Shown: positions 17,403 through 26,240, numbered from the stretch's first letter. The stretch is 64,000 bases of DNA from Emticicia aquatilis (GCF_014644295.1 NZ_BMKK01000005.1:310001-374000), one strand, 5' to 3'. A program made the numbers and translations. Notes: generated from the letters alone by a model not told the origin.

Positions 17403-17653
17403 ATCTGATATGGACACCTCATGCTTGGGAGGAATATACTTCTTGGCAAGATGTTGATAGAAAAATTGTCAAAAGAATCAACGACCTTATAAAAGAGTGC
17501 TTACGAACACCTTTTGAAGGTAAAGGAAAGCCAGAACCTTTGAAAGGAGATTTAAGTGGTTTTTGGTCGAGAAGAATAACTGATGAACACCGACTTGTTT
17601 ATAAGGTTAGTAGTACAGAAATAGCTATTGTTCAATGCAGAAATCACTATTGA
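17399..17653 (+). CDS. yoeB: Txe/YoeB-family mRNA interferase toxin
   Basis: An 84-residue RelE-superfamily toxin that cleaves mRNA at the ribosome. It matches YoeB in length and motifs: WTPHAWEEYTSWQ, INDLIKECLRTPFEGKGKPE, PLKGDLSGFWSRRITDEHRL and the end CRNHY. The conserved glutamate, arginines and C-terminal His-Tyr needed for catalysis are present, so it looks active. Confidence 0.92.
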   Translation: MNLIWTPHAWEEYTSWQDVDRKIVKRINDLIKECLRTPFEGKGKPEPLKGDLSGFWSRRITDEHRLVYKVSSTEIAIVQCRNHY

Positions 17654-17771
17654 TTTCTACAATTCGAGTATTTTAAATCTACAAAAAAATTTCTGAAAAT
17701 ATTTTCAAATTTTCTTATGGAAATTTAAACTCATAAGCATCAATATTCCAAAACCTAAAATATTGATGCCT

Positions 17772-18836
17772 ATGAAAAATACTCTTCAACTCTCGGTTTC
17801 TCAACCTTGTCACGAAAATTGGGATAATTTTACCCCTACTCCTTCTGGAGGTTTCTGTGGGTCTTGTCAAAAAAACGTACGAGACTTTACTCAAATGTCT
17901 GATACTGAACTCATTGCTTATTTTAGAAATGCTGCAACTAAACAAAGTGAGTCGATGTGTGGTCGTTTTCGAGATAATCAACTTCAAACCAAATACGATA
18001 TAAATCAGTGGTTTCCAGAATGGATTATTGAAGAAAATCAACTCTTCTACGAAATTCCTATTAAGAAATTATCGAACAAGAGCTTACGTATTGAATTACC
18101 CAGTTTTTCAAACAAACACTTTATCAGAAATTCGATTGCAGCAATGCTGATTTTGAGTTTTTCGGTCAATGCACAAAAGAAAATAATCTCAGGCAAAATT
18201 ACTGACGCCAATGATGGCTCCGGCCTACCTGGTGTTTCGATTCAGATTGTGGGTACAGAGAAGGGGGTAATTTCAAACACTGATGGAGAATACAAAATTG
18301 AAGTTGAGAAAAACCAAAAATTACGTTTTGGTTTTGTGGGCTATGAAACCCAAGAAATTAAAGTCGAAGATAGCCCTAATATCAATCTAAAAATGGAAGG
18401 TGAAATAATGGGAGAAGTTGTGGTGACATCTTATGCCAATAGAAAGGGGAAAGTTGCGTTAGGAGGCTATATTAGTGTAATCAGTGGCAATATTTGCCCC
18501 ATTGAAGATGCTCAAGAAAAACTTCCTCAACCGACAAGGCTATCTATTTACCCAAATATCGCACGAGCAAATGATATTTTTCTAAAACCAGAAGCACTCG
18601 AAACCGAAAATGGAACAAAAGCGACTGCTTTTGGTAAAATAGAAAAACTGGAAGTTTATGATTATTATACAGGAAAAAACTTCAAAATAAGCTATAATAA
18701 AGAACCAAATGGTGAGCTAAAACTTGATATTTCAAGAATGCCTAATGGGCTTTATGTAGTCAGGCTTTTGCAAGAAAACGAAACTGCTATCGAAAAACCT
18801 ATCGTTTCGATTGCAAGATTAGTTATTGAAAGATGA
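17772..18836 (+). CDS. FCxxC-motif membrane protein with carboxypeptidase-D-like domain
   Basis: A 354-residue protein. Residues 1-60 hold the Bacteroidota motif PCHENWDNFTPTPSGGFCGS CQKNV-DFTQMSD with paired cysteines C29 and C32. Residues about 118-135 form one hydrophobic segment. Residues about 137-210 form a carboxypeptidase-D-like regulatory beta-sandwich (ISGKITDANDGSGLPGVSIQ). Residues about 255-354 resemble a type IX secretion C-terminal domain (LSIYPN, LEVYDYYTGKNF, LDISRMPNGLYVVRLL). The TTG six bases upstream is disfavoured. The role is unknown; the layout suggests a membrane-spanning sensor or anti-sigma-like protein. Confidence 0.75.
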   Translation: MKNTLQLSVSQPCHENWDNFTPTPSGGFCGSCQKNVRDFTQMSDTELIAYFRNAATKQSESMCGRFRDNQLQTKYDINQWFPEWIIEENQLFYEIPIKKLSNKSLRIELPSFSNKHFIRNSIAAMLILSFSVNAQKKIISGKITDANDGSGLPGVSIQIVGTEKGVISNTDGEYKIEVEKNQKLRFGFVGYETQEIKVEDSPNINLKMEGEIMGEVVVTSYANRKGKVALGGYISVISGNICPIEDAQEKLPQPTRLSIYPNIARANDIFLKPEALETENGTKATAFGKIEKLEVYDYYTGKNFKISYNKEPNGELKLDISRMPNGLYVVRLLQENETAIEKPIVSIARLVIER

Positions 18837-18848
18837 CTTATTGATTTC

Positions 18849-18964
18849 TTTCGGTGGGGTTCGACTACCCACCGAAAAATAGGTCACGTTACTGAAAAAA
18901 ATCCAAGTTTTTCTTCGATGCCTCGTTGCCTGAGCGAAGTCGAAGGTAACGAGGCATCGAAGAA
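18849..18964. repeat. Dispersed repeat family A, copy 1
   Basis: Two adjoining hairpins: TTTCGGTGGG/CCCACCGAAA (18849-18858, 18868-18877), and a perfect 17-bp stem (18911-18927 with 18948-18964) around GCCTGAGCGAAGTCGAAGGT. It lies between convergent genes and can terminate both. Related copies are at 35662-35750 and 38640-38742. Confidence 0.8.
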
Positions 18965-18970
18965 GAAGAA

Positions 18971-19957
18971 TCACTTCAACTTCCCTTTCAAAACCTCAAA
19001 TTCTTTCTTTAAAGAAGCATTTTTATAAAGAGTCTGATACGCAAAATCTGTTATTGGCATATCTATTTCGTGTTGCAGCATCATTTCGTAAATACATTTT
19101 ACGGCATAATAGCCTTCGGCAATCATATTCATTTCGAGTTGAGCCGCTTGTACGCTATATCCTCGACCAATCATATTGCCAAAAGTACGATTTCGGCTAA
19201 ATTGTGAATAGGCCGTTACGAGCAAATCGCCCAAGTAGGCAGAGGCACTTAAATCTCGCTCCATTGGTGCAATCACATCAACTACTCGCCTGATTTCTTG
19301 CATGGCGTTTGAAACCATTACTGCTTGAAAATTATCTCCTCCACCTAATCCGTGTGTGATTCCGCAAGCCAAAGCCACGATATTTTTCATTACTGCGGCA
19401 TATTCTACGCCATAAATATCAGCCAACACCGAGGTTTTCACGAATCGGCAACGCATCAATTCTGCAAATTCAGTAGCCAATTCGATATTCGGAGAAGCGA
19501 TTGTGAGGTACGATTGTTTTTCAAGAGCCACTTCTTCTGCATGGCAAGGACCAGCGATGATTCCCATATTTTGATGAGAAACGCCATAGTTTTCCGCCAA
19601 ATAATCTGTGATAAGCTGATTACTTTCGGGAATCATTCCTTTGATAGCTGAAATGATTTTTTTATTGACTAAATTCTCTGCTGATATAGATTTAACGGCA
19701 TCACTCACAAAAGCCGCAGGAACGGCCAAAATCACCCATTCGGTGCCTCGAAGTGCTTCTTTAAGATTAGTATAAGGTTTAACTTTAGAAGGATGAACCT
19801 CAACGCTACTCAAATATTTGGGATTATGGTGGTGTTTTTTTATATGCTCCACATCACTTACGCTTCGCATCCACCACTTTATTTGCACATTTCCTTGACT
19901 CAATATCTTTACGATTGCCGTAGCCCAGCTTCCTCCACCGATTACTGTGATTTTCAT
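18971..19957 (-). CDS. gpsA: Glycerol-3-phosphate dehydrogenase [NAD(P)+]
   Basis: A 328-residue cytoplasmic enzyme that reduces dihydroxyacetone phosphate to sn-glycerol-3-phosphate for phospholipid synthesis. It has the nucleotide-binding ITVIGGGSWATAI at the N-terminus, the conserved KGM and GPCHAEEVA loops and the catalytic-lysine region EYAAVMKNIVALACGI. The frame extends upstream, but the ATG at 19957 puts the Rossmann strand at residue 2 as in the family. It lies downstream of the adaptor/TolC genes, separated by a terminator. Confidence 0.93.
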   Translation of the reverse strand: MKITVIGGGSWATAIVKILSQGNVQIKWWMRSVSDVEHIKKHHHNPKYLSSVEVHPSKVKPYTNLKEALRGTEWVILAVPAAFVSDAVKSISAENLVNKKIISAIKGMIPESNQLITDYLAENYGVSHQNMGIIAGPCHAEEVALEKQSYLTIASPNIELATEFAELMRCRFVKTSVLADIYGVEYAAVMKNIVALACGITHGLGGGDNFQAVMVSNAMQEIRRVVDVIAPMERDLSASAYLGDLLVTAYSQFSRNRTFGNMIGRGYSVQAAQLEMNMIAEGYYAVKCIYEMMLQHEIDMPITDFAYQTLYKNASLKKEFEVLKGKLK

Positions 19958-20029
19958 TCTATTCAAACGATTATGAACAAGTTTGGAAACTTGTTCTACT
20001 TTTTCGATGCTAAGTAAATTAAAAGACTT

Positions 20030-20075
20030 GAATAAAAAAAATAAGGAAGCCTTCGCTTTGAGCGAAGACTTCCTT
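20030..20075 (-). terminator. Terminator of the adaptor/TolC operon
   Basis: Arms 20043-20057 (AAGGAAGCCTTCGCT) and 20061-20075 (AGCGAAGACTTCCTT) pair with one mismatch and a 3-nt loop. On the minus strand the stem is followed by ATTTTTTTATT. Confidence 0.75.
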
Positions 20076-20113
20076 AGATGCACTATATAAATAGCTTAAA
20101 ATAAACTCACTAT

Positions 20114-21514
20114 CTATTCCTTCTTCTTGTCTTTATCGTCTTTTTTAGCCTCTTTTTTCATTACGAGTTCGCCATCTTTCAGTTTTTTAGAAACTGCAAT
20201 AAATGGCCCCGAAACGATTTCTTCGCCCTCTTTCAAACCACTAATCACCTCGATTGTGCCTGCAGCTGTATCAGTAATACCAGTTTTTACTTCACGAATC
20301 TTCACTTTGTCTTTATCATGAATAAATACTACTTCTTTAGGCTTATCTTTTTTCGTAGGTTTTGGCTCTTGCGTAGCTTCGACTGGAGCATCATTATCTT
20401 TCTTCACATCGGTGCTTACAGCATCGTCGGCACCACGAGTGGTTACGGCGGCAATTGGTACACTCATTACACCCAGTTTCTTCTCTGTTACGATGTCAAC
20501 CGTGGCAGTCATACCTGGTTTGAATGGATATACTTTGCGAGCCTTACGGTCAACCAATTCACGGTAAGATTCTGGCAAAATTCTAATTCTTACTTCAAAT
20601 TCCGTTACGGCATCGGTTGATGCAGCCGCCAACGTACTTGTACCCGAACCGTTAGCCGTATTAGCTATCTCGGTAACAATTCCTCTGAATTTTTTTCCAG
20701 TCATGGCATACGAATCTACATCAATGATGGCTGTATCGCCCAAACTTACACGCACAATATCATTTTCGTTTACATTGATTCTAACTTCCATGTTATTCAA
20801 ATTTGCAATACGAAGTATTTCTGTACCAGCCATTTGTGAAGTTCCAACAACCCTTTCACCTAATTCAACGGCCAGTTTCGATACAATACCGCTCATTGGT
20901 GCGTAAATACTTGTCTTACGTAAGTTTTCTGAAGCATCTTTCAAGCCTGCTTCGGCACTTTTTACGTTAAATTTCGATGCCTCTACACTTGATTTAGCAG
21001 CTTCTAAATCTTGACGAGCAACTTTCAAATTAGTTTCTGCAATTTCTAAATCAGATGCCGAAACAACTTTTTCATCAAATAATCTTTTTTGGCGATTATA
21101 CTCGGCTTGGGTTCTTACCAAACGAGCTTCTGCTTGAGCAATCGTTGATTTTGCCTGCTCCGCACTTGCTTTGGTCTGATTCACTACGGCTTCGGCACGT
21201 TGTGCAATCGAAATGTAGTTTTCTGGCTGGATTTTCAATAATAGTTGTCCTTTTTTCACAGAATCACCTTCTTTTACGTACAAAGCAATGATTTCGCCCG
21301 GTACGTCAGGCGTGATTTTCACTTCAACTTCAGGCTGAATTTTTCCCGATGCCGAAACGGTTTCTGTGATATCAGACTTTCCAACTTTCACAAATTCAAC
21401 TTCAGTTGGTTTTTCCTTACCAATCCAACCTTGTTGTTTTGCAACCAATAAAAATATAACAAGTAGGGCAACAACGCCACCCAAAATCCACCAGAGTCTA
21501 TTTGATTTTTTCAT
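20114..21514 (-). CDS. Periplasmic adaptor of an export system (HlyD/MacA type)
   Basis: A 466-residue membrane-fusion protein. It has one N-terminal membrane anchor (about 7-26), a lipoyl half-motif (ALYVKEGDSVKKGQLLLKI), a helical hairpin (about 95-190, Ala/Glu/Gln rich), the second lipoyl half (IYAPMSGIVSKLAVELGERV) and a beta-barrel/membrane-proximal domain. A long Lys/Asp-rich region and tail (about 375-405 and 448-466) are unusual additions. Adaptors of this type bridge a MacB-like or other inner pump to TolC. The TolC gene is immediately upstream, but no pump gene is present here. Confidence 0.85.
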   Translation of the reverse strand: MKKSNRLWWILGGVVALLVIFLLVAKQQGWIGKEKPTEVEFVKVGKSDITETVSASGKIQPEVEVKITPDVPGEIIALYVKEGDSVKKGQLLLKIQPENYISIAQRAEAVVNQTKASAEQAKSTIAQAEARLVRTQAEYNRQKRLFDEKVVSASDLEIAETNLKVARQDLEAAKSSVEASKFNVKSAEAGLKDASENLRKTSIYAPMSGIVSKLAVELGERVVGTSQMAGTEILRIANLNNMEVRINVNENDIVRVSLGDTAIIDVDSYAMTGKKFRGIVTEIANTANGSGTSTLAAASTDAVTEFEVRIRILPESYRELVDRKARKVYPFKPGMTATVDIVTEKKLGVMSVPIAAVTTRGADDAVSTDVKKDNDAPVEATQEPKPTKKDKPKEVVFIHDKDKVKIREVKTGITDTAAGTIEVISGLKEGEEIVSGPFIAVSKKLKDGELVMKKEAKKDDKDKKKE

Positions 21515-21530
21515 TGAGAAATTTTATTTA

Positions 21531-21622
21531 GTCCATAGTCGATGGACGTCAGTAATAGTATTTGGTTATTGGTTACTTGTTATCGGTAGCTTGGTTATCC
21601 AAATAACCAGTAACCAATAACT
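21531..21622. repeat. Inverted GGTTATTGGTTACT repeat
   Basis: GGTTATTGGTTACT (21564-21577) faces AGTAACCAATAAC (21609-21621), with an inner GGTTAT/ATAACC pair, forming a nested palindrome between the TolC and adaptor genes. It is preceded by AGTCCATAGTCGATGGACGT. The same CAGTAACCAATAACCAG string occurs inside prmC. Confidence 0.6.
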
Positions 21623-21633
21623 AATCACCACGC

Positions 21634-23109
21634 TTAAAACGAAAGCGGTTTATTTTGATAATAATCTAAAATCTTGATTCGGAAAATATAATCGTATTTG
21701 GCTTGAATCTGATTAATTCTGGCACGGTCGAGGTTAGTTTTTGAAATGCTATAATCTAAGGCATTCAACGACCCAACATTGAATCTCGATTCTGCCGCAC
21801 GGAAAGATTCCTCTAAAGCTCTTACTTGATTACCCAAAGCCGAATATCTTTTGGCCGAGTTTGTGAGGTTTACGTAGGCTTGGTCGATGTCCTGACGCAA
21901 ACGTAAGCGTACATTTTCGGCTTGCACTTCGCTTTGTTTTTGATTGATTTGGGCAGTTGTTAATCTAAACTTAGTGCTGTAACCATTAAAAATTGGAATT
22001 CTTACACTTAACCCTAAAGAAGCATTGCTATTACCTCCTAACTGACGGAAATAATTGATTTTTTCACTCGTCGAACTCGATGTTGGCAAAAAGGCAATAA
22101 CGGGATAGCGAGTTCCGCCTACATTTACATAACCAGCTTCGGTTTCAACAATTTTTTGTGTAACGCTCACGTTTTCAGCAGCGGTCGAATAAGATGAGTT
22201 CAAACCTGCACTGGCTGTTACGACTGGCATTTTCAAGCCTTTGGCAATATCAACCGATTTCTGTGAAGCCTTTACACGCATATCAGCCGCTTGCACATCA
22301 GCTAAAAAGCTCTGAGCAATTTCATATACTTGTGCTGCTGAATTTGGATAAGGCTGAATATTTGGGTTCGGCACCTCAACTCTAACAACTTCAATATCAC
22401 GGTCAGCACCTGCATTCATGAGTTGTTTTAGTGTCAATTTTGCTGAAATAATGGCGTTTTCGGCATTTACAACGCTTACCTCGTCATTTGCCAATTGTGC
22501 TTTTATATCGTAAAGATTTGTTTCGGGCAATGAACCTGCATTGACGAGCTTTTGTGTACGCTCAAGCTGGGTTTGTGTAACTTCCATTTGGCGTTGAGCA
22601 ACTGCCAATAAATCTTGCTGAGAAAGCACATTCAAGTATCCTACCACAATATTAAGCGTGATTTGGTTTTTCATGGCTTGCAAATCAAGGCGAGAAGCTT
22701 CTAAATTCAGTTGATTTAGGGCAATGCCATTGCGGGTTTGATAACCATCAAAAAGGGTTACGCCACTATTTAAACCAAAACCATTTGAGCCAACTGTATT
22801 CGTAATGATACCATTGGTGTAGGGGTTGATATTTCGACCTGAGAAAAGGTTGAAGTTTGTTCCGCCATTAAGTGTTGGATACCTTGCCCATTTCGATTGT
22901 TCGAGGGTGTTGAGTCCCTGCTCTACCTGTAGGCTATTTTGCTTAATTGAAAGATTATTTTTCAAAGCAAAATCAATGGCTTCTTGCAAAGTCACTTTTT
23001 CTCCTGTTGAAGTAGTACGCTCTCCACTCCCTGACACAGCCGAGGACTGTGCGAAGGTAATGGTATTGGCAAGAAGAAAAGTTGAAAGTAAAATTTTAGC
23101 TAATTTCAT
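21634..23109 (-). CDS. TolC-family outer membrane efflux protein
   Basis: A 491-residue outer-membrane channel. It has a cleavable signal peptide (MKLAKILLSTFLLANTITFA), then two OEP repeats rich in Gln/Ala/Asn coiled helices, with the usual GLNSGVTLFDGY and SLGLSVRIPIFNGY beta-strand segments that build the barrel. It pairs with the adaptor encoded 120 bp downstream to form the periplasmic and outer-membrane part of an exporter. The ATG at 23109 is preferred over a TTG eight codons upstream because it starts the signal peptide. Confidence 0.9.
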   Translation of the reverse strand: MKLAKILLSTFLLANTITFAQSSAVSGSGERTTSTGEKVTLQEAIDFALKNNLSIKQNSLQVEQGLNTLEQSKWARYPTLNGGTNFNLFSGRNINPYTNGIITNTVGSNGFGLNSGVTLFDGYQTRNGIALNQLNLEASRLDLQAMKNQITLNIVVGYLNVLSQQDLLAVAQRQMEVTQTQLERTQKLVNAGSLPETNLYDIKAQLANDEVSVVNAENAIISAKLTLKQLMNAGADRDIEVVRVEVPNPNIQPYPNSAAQVYEIAQSFLADVQAADMRVKASQKSVDIAKGLKMPVVTASAGLNSSYSTAAENVSVTQKIVETEAGYVNVGGTRYPVIAFLPTSSSTSEKINYFRQLGGNSNASLGLSVRIPIFNGYSTKFRLTTAQINQKQSEVQAENVRLRLRQDIDQAYVNLTNSAKRYSALGNQVRALEESFRAAESRFNVGSLNALDYSISKTNLDRARINQIQAKYDYIFRIKILDYYQNKPLSF

Positions 23110-23338
23110 ACGAATGTTAGATGCTGAGGTCAAAACTTTTTCAAACCATTGAGATGCAATAGTGGCTTTGACACAACAATCTTACGAAAGATTCGTATAT
23201 GCAGGGTATAAGAAATGGATAAACGGTTTTATTGAAGTGTAGAGTCGCAAATGGCTATTTTGAATATTGTGGTAAATAAGCAAAACAGCGATTCAGCTTA
23301 AAACAGAATCGCTGTTAAAACTTCTTCAAAGGCCTGAT
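23110..23338. other. Intergenic region between the TolC gene and a membrane-protein gene
   Basis: Should hold the TolC promoter on the minus strand; no clear box is seen. The hairpin at its right end is listed separately. No gene was recognised. Confidence 0.4.
23270..23316 (-). terminator. Terminator after the small membrane-protein pair
   Basis: An 11-bp perfect stem (AACAGCGATTC at 23284-23294, GAATCGCTGTT at 23306-23316). The minus-strand downstream sequence is TTGCTTATTT, a weak T-run. Confidence 0.6.
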
Positions 23339-23776
23339 TTAGTGTGTAGGTGCGAAGCTATTTTGAAATTGATTAACCCAATAAATCAAATAAAATGTGC
23401 TTACCCAAAACATTGCTAATACCACACAATTAGCAATAAAACAATACTGAAAATGAAGACGTAAGAGTTTTAGTCCATTATTCATTTCATCAAATTGCTC
23501 GTGGTAGCTTGCTTTATAAAGTTTAATCGAAGAGACTGTCAGCAAAATGGCAGGAACAAGAAAAAACAATAGTACGAACAATGGTGAAAGATATGGATGA
23601 AAAGGGACTGAGATAAAACTACTGATGGAAATTTTGCCACCATCTTCTGTAATTAAACCTTGCGAAAAAGCATAATACAGAAAAAGACAAACATTAAAAA
23701 TACTTAAAATTCCGATGATTCTCCCCCAGCGACTCATCGAAATCAGCGAAGCCCTAGAATGATTCGTTATATCCAT
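23339..23776 (-). CDS. Membrane protein of unknown function (downstream partner)
   Basis: A 145-residue protein with three predicted membrane helices (about 18-38, 55-85 and 110-135). It overlaps the upstream membrane-protein gene by 23 bp, so the two are translationally coupled and may form a complex. Both have a short polar N-terminus, then helices. I recognise no family. Confidence 0.6.
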   Translation of the reverse strand: MDITNHSRASLISMSRWGRIIGILSIFNVCLFLYYAFSQGLITEDGGKISISSFISVPFHPYLSPLFVLLFFLVPAILLTVSSIKLYKASYHEQFDEMNNGLKLLRLHFQYCFIANCVVLAMFWVSTFYLIYWVNQFQNSFAPTH

Positions 23777-24218
23777 TGTTTGAGAAGTTTAATGATTTAA
23801 CAATAATTATAAAAATCGAAATACTCACAGCTACTATAATGAGACCATAAGTCTCAAAGTATTTGCTTAGCTCTTCCAAAGTTTCGTCAAATTCATCTTG
23901 ATTTTTTTCGATGATTGCCTTTTTTAAGTCATAGCCTAATCGGTTAAGTTTAGCACTCGCTAATACAAATACAACTGAAGCGATGATGCCAATAATGTAC
24001 AAAAAATAAGGAACTGACTCAAAGCTCAAGTATTGAGCGTAACGAAAAAAGGCAACTCCAACAAAGGAAGAAAGCAGTAAAATAGTAGAAAAAAAACAAA
24101 CAATAGTGCCAATCATTATTCCACAAAAACCCATGTTTTTGTAGAATCGACTCATGTTTGTAAATTCATCAATATCAGCCTTTGAAAGCTGAAAGAGAGC
24201 AGTTTGTTCTGTGGTCAT
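23754..24218 (-). CDS. Membrane protein of unknown function (upstream partner)
   Basis: A 154-residue protein with three predicted membrane helices (about 30-55, 65-90 and 130-152) and a charged segment between the second and third (LNRLGYDLKKAIIEKNQDEF). The start (MTTEQTALF) is the ATG at 24218; an upstream TTG is less likely. It resembles the small DUF5362-type Bacteroidota membrane proteins only loosely. The overlapping downstream gene suggests a two-component membrane unit. Confidence 0.6.
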   Translation of the reverse strand: MTTEQTALFQLSKADIDEFTNMSRFYKNMGFCGIMIGTIVCFFSTILLLSSFVGVAFFRYAQYLSFESVPYFLYIIGIIASVVFVLASAKLNRLGYDLKKAIIEKNQDEFDETLEELSKYFETYGLIIVAVSISIFIIIVKSLNFSNNGYNESF

Positions 24219-24249
24219 TTGTTTATAGTTTTTATTAAACAGCAATTTG

Positions 24250-24291
24250 TTGTGAAAAAAGGTAGAGTTTCGATAAATTCAAAACCCTACC
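24250..24291 (-). terminator. Terminator of proC
   Basis: Ten-base arms at 24261-24270 (GGTAGAGTTT) and 24282-24291 (AAACCCTACC) pair with one G-U. The minus strand then reads TTTTTTCAC. It lies 9 bp past the proC stop. Confidence 0.75.
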
Positions 24292-24299
24292 CTCAGACT

Positions 24300-25100
24300 T
24301 TATTTCGATAATTCTTTAGCTCTATTTTCGGCCGCCAAAATACCTTTCGAGATTCCTTCTGGAATATTATTTTCTTCAAAAGTTCGCAAAGCTGCTTCGG
24401 TTGTTCCGCCTTTTGAAGCAACAGCTTTTATCAAATCATCAAGGCTCTGTTCGGCATTATTGATGAGGTGATACGAACCCAACATAGTTTGCTTAACGAG
24501 CAAGCTGGCCATTCCTTCATCAAAACCCATTTTCTTGCCAGCTTCAATCATGTGCTTCACAATATAGTAAAAATAGGCTGGCCCACTACCACTCAATGCC
24601 GTTACGGCATCAATCATACCTTCGTCTTCCAAATAAACTGAGCGGCCTGTTGCATTGATTAAATTCTCAACTTTGCGGAGTTTCGGAGCATCAACTTCGG
24701 GCGAAGCCGTAAAACCAGTAATTCCCATACCCAACATTGCGGGCGTATTTGGCATGGCACGAACCACTAATTTATGGTCGAGAACAGTTTGGATTTTAGA
24801 CATCGGTACACCTGCCATAATTGACAAAACCACTTGTTGCGGCTGAATAACAGCACGGAGTTCGTCTTGAACTGAAGCAAAATCCTGTGGTTTTACCGAA
24901 AGGATAATCAACTCATAATCAGCAATTTGCGAGTTAATTACACTCACAACCATGCCTTCTTTGGCTGTGCGGAGTGCTTCGCTTCGCTCTTGACTTTTTT
25001 CGATAAGGAGTAAATCTTCTTTTTTTACTAAATCATACTGCAAAAATGAGCGAGCAAACGCCATACCCATATTTCCGCAGCCTACGATGGCAATTTTCAT
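24300..25100 (-). CDS. proC: Pyrroline-5-carboxylate reductase
   Basis: A 266-residue cytoplasmic enzyme for the last step of proline synthesis, reducing pyrroline-5-carboxylate with NAD(P)H. It shows IAIVGCGNMGMAFARS at the N-terminus, VRAMPNTPAMLGMGITGF in the centre and the substrate-binding ALSGSGPAYFYYIV plus the C-terminal ASKGGTTEAAL. The start is ATG, and the length is typical. Confidence 0.94.
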   Translation of the reverse strand: MKIAIVGCGNMGMAFARSFLQYDLVKKEDLLLIEKSQERSEALRTAKEGMVVSVINSQIADYELIILSVKPQDFASVQDELRAVIQPQQVVLSIMAGVPMSKIQTVLDHKLVVRAMPNTPAMLGMGITGFTASPEVDAPKLRKVENLINATGRSVYLEDEGMIDAVTALSGSGPAYFYYIVKHMIEAGKKMGFDEGMASLLVKQTMLGSYHLINNAEQSLDDLIKAVASKGGTTEAALRTFEENNIPEGISKGILAAENRAKELSK

Positions 25101-25178
25101 GATAACTGTTTTCTTTGGAGGAAGTATTTAAAATACAAAAATAGAATTTTGAAGGCATTAATCCGTAATAAATAACGC

Positions 25179-26153
25179 TTATTTATCTGACTGATAAATG
25201 GTTAGCTCATCGTCCAACAGGTTTTGCCGAGACATTATCGTAATATTTTTAGGCAAAACAGGTGCCAAAATTCCTTTTTTTAGTTGCTTTGGGCTTTTAA
25301 AAACCCTGATTTCGTCAAATAAATTGGCATCAATAAAACTTTGTAAAAGCTGCGTTCCGCCTTCAACGATGATTGATTGTATTTTTTCTTTTTGATACTC
25401 TTCCCACCCAAAAGGGTCAGATAATATCAATGTTTTTACTGAATCATCGAATAAATGTAGGTCTTTCGGCAGACGATTACTTCTGTCAATTACAATCCGT
25501 ATGGGATTTCGACCTGTCCATTCTCTTACGTTTAGCCTTGGATTATCGTGTAAAGCTGTATTTGTTCCGACCATGATGGCATCTTCTTTGCTCCGCCATT
25601 TATGTGAAAGTTTGTGCGAAAGTGCATTACTAATCTTAATTTGCTCGAAATTTTCGCCCGCAATAAAACCATCGGCAGTTTCGGCCCATTTCAAAATAAT
25701 GTAAGGTCGGTTTTTCTCAACTACCGTAAAGAAACGAGCATTCAATTGCCTTCCTTTTTCTTCTAAAACTCCCGTAACTACCTCAATACCAGCATCAAGC
25801 AGTTTTTGAATACCTTTCCCTGCAACTAATGGGAAAGGGTCGTGATTGCAAATCACTACTTTCTTTAATTGGTGCTTTACCAGTAAATCGGCACATGGAG
25901 GTGTTTTCCCAAAATGCGAACAAGGTTCGAGCGTCACGTAGGCGGTTGCTTCGGCAAGTAAGGTTTTATCTTTTACAGAGTTTACGGCATTTACTTCGGC
26001 GTGCCAATCACCATATTTTTTGTGCCAGCCCTCACCGATAATTACATCGTTATGCACAATTACACAGCCAACCATCGGGTTCGGACTTACACTTCCTCGA
26101 CCGATTTCGGCCAGTTGTAAGGCACGGAGCATATATTTTTCGTTGAAATCCAA
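25179..26153 (-). CDS. ribD: Riboflavin biosynthesis deaminase/reductase RibD
   Basis: A 324-residue two-domain enzyme of riboflavin synthesis. The N-terminal deaminase (about 1-145) shows the zinc motifs HAEVNAV and PCSHFGKTPPCAD; the C-terminal reductase (about 150-324) shows ILKWAETADGFIAG and IIVEGGTQLLQSFI. The frame runs far upstream, but its first 27 codons lie in repeat DNA. The TTG at 26153 gives MDFNEKYMLRALQLAEIG, the usual family start; the ATG at 26132 would lose conserved residues. Confidence 0.9.
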   Translation of the reverse strand: MDFNEKYMLRALQLAEIGRGSVSPNPMVGCVIVHNDVIIGEGWHKKYGDWHAEVNAVNSVKDKTLLAEATAYVTLEPCSHFGKTPPCADLLVKHQLKKVVICNHDPFPLVAGKGIQKLLDAGIEVVTGVLEEKGRQLNARFFTVVEKNRPYIILKWAETADGFIAGENFEQIKISNALSHKLSHKWRSKEDAIMVGTNTALHDNPRLNVREWTGRNPIRIVIDRSNRLPKDLHLFDDSVKTLILSDPFGWEEYQKEKIQSIIVEGGTQLLQSFIDANLFDEIRVFKSPKQLKKGILAPVLPKNITIMSRQNLLDDELTIYQSDK

Positions 26154-26162
26154 TGGAATTAA

Positions 26163-26240
26163 TGATTGAATTAGTGAATGAGTGAATGAATGAATATTTT
26201 TGCAATAAATGTGGAGCGAACATCCTGTTCGCATATCTTA
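26163..26240. repeat. Repeat cluster between divergent ribD and prmC
   Basis: A run of GAATGAGTGAATGAATGAAT (26176-26195) is followed by TGTGGA and the 17-bp palindrome GCGAACATCCTGTTCGC (26216-26232). Both frames (ribD leftward, prmC rightward) read open through it, so gene starts were placed outside it. The motif matches those at 1325 and 34808. Confidence 0.6.

Noticed and set aside
19958-20083. A 42-residue N-terminal extension of GpsA
   Set aside because: It precedes the Rossmann strand that starts the family at residue 2 and overlaps the upstream terminator region.
26154-26234. Extended N-terminus of RibD
   Set aside because: The extra codons lie in GAATGAGTGAAT repeat DNA; TTG 26153 is consistent with the family start.
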